Position numbers and translations under genes: made by a program. Below the pieces are notes generated by a model. The model was not told where the DNA came from, did no database searches, and worked only from the letters and a program-made list of their open reading frames with translations. From Dryas octopetala (taxonomy: Eukaryota; Streptophyta; Magnoliopsida; Rosales; Rosaceae): 64,000 nt of DNA. Numbering within the stretch: position 1 is the first letter of the stretch; each line of letters begins with the position of its first letter. Positions 58,471-64,000 of this stretch are shown here, piece by piece. Location of the stretch: the NCBI GenBank assembly GCA_963921425.1, contig OY992840.1, positions 2,110,501 to 2,174,500 of the forward strand, given 5' to 3'.

Positions 58471-59819
58471 AGTAATGTCTGCAATATTATCCAACATTAT
58501 CTAAAATTTAACAACAAAAACTATGAAGTATTTTTAAAATTTAATAGAAATAAAGGGGAAAGCGACAAACCTCCCAATATAGTAACTCAAAGAAAATTGA
58601 CTTCTTCCATGGCCAAATAGGACTTCTATCTTTCTTTCTCTTTTTGTTTCTCTTATTCTTCGACTTTTTCCTATCATTTTCAAAATTTTTGAGAAACTGA
58701 CGAATTTCTGAATCAGTTAATATTCTAGGCTTCCAGCCATGTTCTTTAGTTCCATCAAACCAATCTTTTTTAACCCAATATAGGTGTTTGTGTGGAAGAA
58801 ACCTTATGTGACCCATGTATGTAAACTTTTTACTACAATTCAATCATTTTGAACATGTGTTAACACCACATACTGGACATGCTTTTTCACCTTTTGTGGA
58901 GTATCCGGATAAATTCCCATAAGTAGGGAACTCATTTATTGTTCACATCAGTACAACTTTCAAATTCAGTGTGGACTTACTGAATGCATTCATAAACACT
59001 CACACCGTTGATCCATAATTCTTTTAAATCTTCAATAAGTGGTTCCAAGTATATATCTATATCATTTTCTGGTTGCTTTGGCCCTGGGATAAGTAAAATT
59101 AACATTAAATATTCCTTCAACATGCATAGAGATGGCTGAAGATTATAAGTGACCAAAATCATTGGCCAACAACTATATCTTGAACTAAGATCACCAAATG
59201 GATTGAATCCATCAGAAAAAAGGCCAAGCCTAAGGTTACATGGATCTGATGCAAAAGAGGGCCACTTATTATCAATTCTATTCCATGCCAACGAGTCTAC
59301 TAGATGTCTCATTTTTCCATCCTAACTTCTATGAGTGTAATGCCATGTTAATTGTTCTGCCATTTCCGGTGACTTAAACATTCTCATAAATCTCGGTATG
59401 ATTGGAAAGTATCGCAAGACCTTTTGATGGGACTCCAATGTATAATTTTTTGGTTCGGTCATTTATTTTCCACCGCGAACAACCACATTTCGAACATGTC
59501 TCCATGTGCTCTAACTCTTTTCTAAATAAACAACAATCATTTACACATGTGTGTGTCTTTTCATTGCCTAAATCAAATGCCTTGAGTAATTTTTTTGTTG
59601 AATACAAGGAATCTAGAAGCCTATCATCACACGGTGGCATATCACCAAAAATCTCAAGAAGCTCATCAAAAGCTTTGTTAGTTAGACTATATCTAGCTTT
59701 ATTCTTATATAAGACAACAATTGCAGACATCCTTGTGTAAGTAGAATCTGTATATAAAGGAAGTTCTGCATCCTCCACTAAATTTTCAAAATTTGGCTCT
59801 CTTCTTTCTTGTGGTGGTT

Positions 59820-59856
59820 CTACATTATCATCATCATCATCATCATCATCATCATC
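59820..59856 (-). repeat. ATC/GAT trinucleotide microsatellite in TNP2 coding sequence
   Basis: About 11 copies of ATC on the + strand, read as GAT on the - strand. They code for a poly-aspartate stretch between the transposase-associated domain and the TNP2 domain, without breaking the frame. Confidence 0.85.
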
Positions 59857-60249
59857 TTGGTAGAATGCATCTCTATACATTTTATATGTCTCTGGCAGTT
59901 CATCAATTCTCTCTTTTACAAATGAACTTGGATTTTCTCCATGAAACACCCATGTAGTGTATGTAGAATCCATCTCATTCATGACAAGTGCTCATACACT
60001 ATATTAAAATGGTGGTATTGGAGGTTTATACAAGGACTGCAAGGACATTGGATCTTTGCTGGATTCCCCTTACTCGCTTGGACCATATCAACAAACCTTC
60101 GTGCTCCATCACGATACACTTTAGAATTTCTAAAGAGAAAAAAATCTTATTTTTAATAAGTACTACAGGCATATAAACTATCTAAACATGTATAGTTAGG
60201 GCCTTAAAAATAACCTGGCATAGTTTACCCATTGCTTATCCATGGTCTC

Positions 60250-61334
60250 TATCTTTCCTTGGTGTTGGTCTCTAATTAATGTCCAGACACCTTTCCAATT
60301 TAAAATTATACAAATATATTTGTCAATAAAAGAATTAGTGATTCTTACACAAAAAAAAAAAAAAAGAAAACAATATAAAGTAGTGCAGAAAACCAATACA
60401 TGTATAAATGCACACACAGCTATGTATGTATTCACTCCATAAAAAAAATGAATATAATCCTCACATACATAAGAAATCCAATTCTTTCATTCAATTCATA
60501 TATTCTTCCAAGCCTACCAAGCAATTAAAAAGGTAATGTACATGAATGTAATATAATTGAAGTTGAAATAAGAAAATGTTGTTTCCGTTTATCTCTAGAT
60601 TCTCATATTGAAGTGTGGGAGAAATCAAAGAAGTACAAATTGTATTTTCTTTTTTATTTTAGTGCTATATTTTTACTTTAATCTCCTAGTTTTTACTATA
60701 TCTTCAGTTGATGTTGTTGATCAATGCTAGTAATCTTGACTACCAAAAGCAAAAAAAACAAAAAAGGCCTAGTAATGTTTTCGTCAACACATTCAGAAAT
60801 GATTCCAATAAATTTTACCAATCAATGGATACCACGCCTTAACTATTATTATTACATCTCCCTGGACAAGAATTAGGAATGCAGGCACCCTTCCAAGGGC
60901 CACATCAGAGACCTAATCTTGCCAAAATGCAAGATTAGATTGTATAATGCATGCACCATTCTAAATATAGATGTAAATAGTTTAGAAAGATGGTACTATA
61001 GAATCTGGCTACTTCAAAATCAAATCAAACTTAAGAAAGATCAGTAAAACTGCATGAAAAAAGATTTAGCAGAAAAAGAGGAACAAGGTAAATTTCTGAA
61101 TAAGCCATATCCAAAGCGAATACAAAAGCTACAACTTGAATTGCATTGTTTAAGCAATGTCATACATGAACAAACATGAACAAAGTAGCAAAGGTGTGCC
61201 TACCTGTCTTGCAAGCTCAATAGTTTTGCAAACAGAGCTTGAGGAAAAAACGTATTTCATACCCTCTACAATAAACATTGAATTTTCATTAAAAGAACAA
61301 TTATACAATGAAAAATGTGCAAATTTTTAACCTC
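60250..61334. other. Spacer between CACTA-2 and Copia-2
   Basis: AT-rich. No CACTA terminal motif was found. The only coding-like signal is a 62-bp exon candidate at 61204-61265 on the - strand. Confidence 0.4.
61204..61265 (-). other. Isolated exon-like segment
   Basis: On the - strand an acceptor (TTTATTGTAG) precedes and a donor (CAG/GTAGGC) follows a 62-base stretch. It is open in one frame for 20 codons, including MKYVFSSSSVCKTIELA. The sequence looks protein-like, but I do not recognise the family and see no neighbouring exons. It could be a host exon whose gene was broken by the copia insertion, or chance. Confidence 0.2.
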
Positions 61335-61557
61335 TGTTTTAAAGAGTGTTTAAGATGGAATTGGATTGTAATGCCTTTGATAATTGGCAGTATTGTATTG
61401 ATTGATATATATATAGGATACAGTCACGTGTATACAAGAGTTGTTTGCAAACTATACCAAGTACATGATAACTATGCTAAGTATATGATAACTAGAACAG
61501 CAAGCACATGTGTATTTACGAAGGTAAAAGTCTGGAAGAGGTAGGACTCTTCTCACA
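61335..61557 (-). repeat. Copia-2 3' LTR
   Basis: On the - strand the polyprotein end is followed by GCGGGGG (polypurine tract), then TGTGAGAAGAGTCC. A TA-rich TATA-like stretch lies at about 61403-61416. The LTR plausibly ends CTCTTTAAAACA at 61335, giving about 223 bp. The 5' LTR is beyond the window, so the outer limit is provisional. Confidence 0.55.
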
Positions 61558-64000
61558 CCCCCGCAAGCTGAGTGGACGAGAGCGAACAGGCAGCTTGGAA
61601 GCCAAATATCGAAAACGAGTGGTGGATAAACCTTTAGTCAGGAGATCAGCAACTTGATCTTGAGTAGAGACATAACAAACCTCGAGCACTTTGCGGACTA
61701 CCTTCTCACGAACATAGAGATAATCCACCTCCACGTGGCGAGTTCGAGCATGAAATACTGGATTAGAGGCTAAAGATATGGCACTAATATTGTCACACCA
61801 TAATTTAGGACAAGTTAGAAACAAATGAAGATCCTTAAATATGGAACGAAACCAAGACAAGGTCGCAGCAGTGTAGGCGAGTTGACGATACGCAGCCTCT
61901 GTACTAGATTGAGAAACTCCCCCTTGCTTTTTAGAACTCCAGGAAATAAGATTATGGCCGAGATATATATAGGACCACCAGTGGAACGACGGTCATCCGG
62001 ATCCCCAGCATAATCTGCATCTGCATAAGCCTGTAAAATTAAGGGGCCTGGAGTATATAAAAGCCCATGTGTTACAGTACCCTTTAAATAACGCAAAATA
62101 CGTTTGACTGCAATCCAGTGAGTTGTGGTGGGCCGATGCATATATTGGCAAACTTGATTCACTGCAAAGGCAATATCAGGCCTGGTAAGGGTAAGATATT
62201 GAAGAGCCCCCACAACACTCCTATAATCTGTAGGATTAGGCAAGGGGTCACCATCAAAAAGACTAAGCCAACGCCCACTAACAGCAGGTGTGGTCATGGG
62301 CTTTGAATCAAGGAGATTAGTACAGCGCAAGAGATCTGTGATATATTTGGACTGACACAAGTGTAGGCCCAGTGAATGTCTAGTAGCCTCAATACCCAAA
62401 AAATAGTGAATGGGCCCAAGATCTTTCATGGGAAAGAGACGGCCCATGTCCGATATAAGTTGTCGAATTTGAGCAGGATTGTTGCCTGTAATAATAATGT
62501 CATCCATATAGATTAAGAGAAAAATCTTGTCAGGCCCATGAACATAAGAAAAGAAAGAATAATCTGCCAACGAAGCCTGAAAGCCCAAATGCTCTAAATG
62601 AGACGAAAAACAATGAAACCAAGCCCTGGGTGCCTGTTTAAGCCCAGACAATGAACGGCAGAGTTTGCAAACAAACTTAGGAAATTGAGGATCAACAAAC
62701 CCAACTGGTTGCTTCATGAAAACATCTTCCTGAAGATAGCCATGGAGAAATGCATTTTGAGCATCTAACTGAGGAATGGGCCAATTAGAGCTTACGGCTA
62801 GAGCAAGAAGAAGTCGAAAGGTGTTGTGATTGACCACTGGGCTAAACGTTTCCCCATAATCCAGTCCCACTTGTTGATGAAACCCATTAGCTACAAGACG
62901 GGCCTTATACCTCTCAATAGAACCATCAGACTGCTTTTTAATCCTGTACACCCATTTATTTGGTAAAATATTGTAAGAATGATGAGAGGGAACAAGAACC
63001 CATGTTCCGGCCTGGCATTAAATTCATCTGCCATAGCCTTTCACCACTGTTCATCTTTATTTGCCTGTCCAAAACAAGTAGGCTCCACACAATCATCAAG
63101 CATAATAGTAACATGAGCATATTTGGAGTTAGGTTGAACAATACCGTCCTTTGACCGTACCATATGATGCGTATTACGAGGTTGTGTCCTGGAATTATCA
63201 GTACAAGTCATACTAGGAGACTGAGGTGGAACAAGCTCACAGACGGGAACAGAAGTCAAGTCACGGGCTGGAGTAGGCACTAAGTCACGGACGGGAGACA
63301 AAGGAAGCAACCCAGTAAGAGCTGTATCCAGGAGCTCGGAATCAAGAGAAGCAAATGGGCCGGCGGCTGGAGATGAAGCCTGTGAGAGAACTTGAGCTTG
63401 TGGGGAAATGAAATAGAAGATGGGCTAGAAATAGTACGTAGACCTGAAACATTAGGAATAATAGACTGCACAGGTGGAGTAGAAAAATGGGAAAATGAAG
63501 GATTTACCGAAGCCCAAGTGACGTGAAGCGAAGTGGATTCAGTGGACGAGGACGGCACCCCCATGGACAAAGGAGCACAATGGTCTTTATATGGAAAATC
63601 ATGTTCATCAAAGACAACATGGCGTGACAAGAAAACATGACCGGAAGCATAATCTAAGCATCTATAGCCATGTTGATTTAAAGAATAGCCCAAAAATATA
63701 CATTTTTTAGAACGAAATTGAAGTTTATTTGTGTTGTAAGAGCGAAGATAAGGGTAGCAGGCACACCCAAAAACTTTTAGAAAATCATATTTTGGAGACT
63801 TGGAAAATAATTTATGATATGGGCTTGTAAATTGAAGCACTTGAGAAGGCAATCGATTAATTAAATAAATCGCAGTATAGAACGCCTCGGCCCAATATTT
63901 AACTGGCATAGATGCATGAGCAAGTAAAGTTAGACCCATATCAACAATGTGCCTATGCTTGCGCTCAGCAATCCCTTTTTGTTCAGGATGATGAGAACAT
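61558..64000 (-). pseudogene. Ty1/copia polyprotein (Copia-2), runs off the right edge
   Basis: Read on the - strand from the window edge. The integrase core end (about 64000-63800) has AEAFYTAIYLINRLPS. The integrase C-terminal part has FGCACYPYLR and FLGYS. A Ser/Pro-rich linker follows, broken by a frameshift near 63300. Reverse transcriptase (62951-about 62300) has YRIKKQSDGSIERYKARLVA, LKQAPRAWF and catalytic YMDD (about 62510). RNase H (about 62050-61545) has ADADYAGDPDDRRST and KLWCDN, with a frame change near 61930. Gag, protease and the 5' LTR lie outside. Reverse transcriptase itself is an uninterrupted frame, so this copy is younger than Copia-1. Confidence 0.85.

Larger units (their letters stand above)
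37190..60243 (-). mobile_element. CACTA-2 transposon on the - strand, split by nested insertions
   Basis: The TNP2 gene (60243 to 54210) and second gene (39000 to 37190) are in the usual CACTA order on the - strand. They are separated only by the Tat-2 retrotransposon, whose TAGAC target duplication shows it inserted into continuous DNA. A solo LTR with AGTAA duplication interrupts the TNP2 exon. Terminal CACTA repeats were not found on either side, so the given limits are those of coding sequence only. Confidence 0.65.
54210..60243 (-). pseudogene. CACTA-2 TNP2-type transposase, interrupted by a solo LTR
   Basis: ATG at 60243 (MDKQWVNYAR) and a donor site right after begin the transposase-associated domain. 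The next exon (about 60150-59374) has CPCSPCINL, WVFHGENPSSF, a poly-Asp run, then TNP2 with CSKCGCSRWKIND. Further pieces: 59310-58980 (MRHLVDSLAW, SDGFNPF), 58843-58570 (GHIRFLPHKH, FFELLYWE). A splice acceptor (TTGCAG) then leads into an exon that resumes beyond the solo LTR with LLLRHNLDMMHV and NICESIIGTLLN (about 55590-55500). DUF4218-like sequence follows at about 55370-55250, and DUF4216-like at about 55070-54600 (GYIVNGNRFHT, FHCDW). Apart from the insertion this copy has fewer stops than CACTA-1, so it may have been active more recently. Confidence 0.85.

Overview
This is nuclear DNA from a flowering plant, most likely a eudicot. It is AT-rich intergenic sequence packed with plant-type transposons, with one intron-containing host gene. 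I cannot name the species from sequence alone. The one clearly intact host gene is a seven-exon cytochrome P450 of the CYP707A family (abscisic acid 8'-hydroxylase) on the + strand at 23888-26341. Almost everything else recognisable is transposon-derived and mostly broken.

Layout. 1-760: right part of a Mutator-like element with a possible captured exon of a sugar-phosphate/nucleotide-sugar translocator. 2485-3633: a second Mutator-like element with about 180-bp inverted repeats and a 9-bp imperfect target duplication. 4444-7560: a 5'-truncated Ty1/copia element on the - strand. 8157-18490: a nearly complete Ty3/gypsy element of the Tat lineage ('Tat-1') with a perfect 5-bp target duplication, two RNase H domains and an antisense spliced gene. 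18.5-23.4 kb: intergenic sequence with a 740-bp hAT-type element (perfect 8-bp target duplication) and a 20-bp minisatellite. 23.5-26.4 kb: the CYP707A gene with G-box, CT microsatellite and TATA box. 27898-32956: a + strand CACTA (En/Spm) element with a decayed TNP2 transposase and a piece of its second gene. 32965-37068: a truncated Athila-like gypsy element on the - strand. 37190-60243: a - strand CACTA element ('CACTA-2') split by nested insertions. 61335-64000: the 3' end of a second copia element on the - strand, running off the right edge.

The 37-60 kb block is the most structured part. CACTA-2 was entered twice. A second Tat gypsy element ('Tat-2', 39401-54176, target duplication TAGAC) sits between its two genes. 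A 2.9-kb solo LTR (55591-58470, target duplication AGTAA) sits inside a TNP2 exon. Tat-2 was itself entered, in its 3' LTR, by a 3.4-kb solo LTR of the same long-LTR family (50129-53536, target duplication TAAGC). Both Tat elements share a plan: sense gag-pol, a short tandem-repeat patch, then a convergent antisense gene coding for a PF04195-like domain plus a coiled coil.

I did not find a clearly new biological system. The points most worth a second look are the conserved sense/antisense architecture of the two Tat families, the resolved nesting order, CACGTG boxes shared by the ABA-catabolism gene and both Tat LTR promoters, and possible exon capture by a Mutator-like element. All boundaries and splice sites were read by eye; none was tested by alignment or transcript data.
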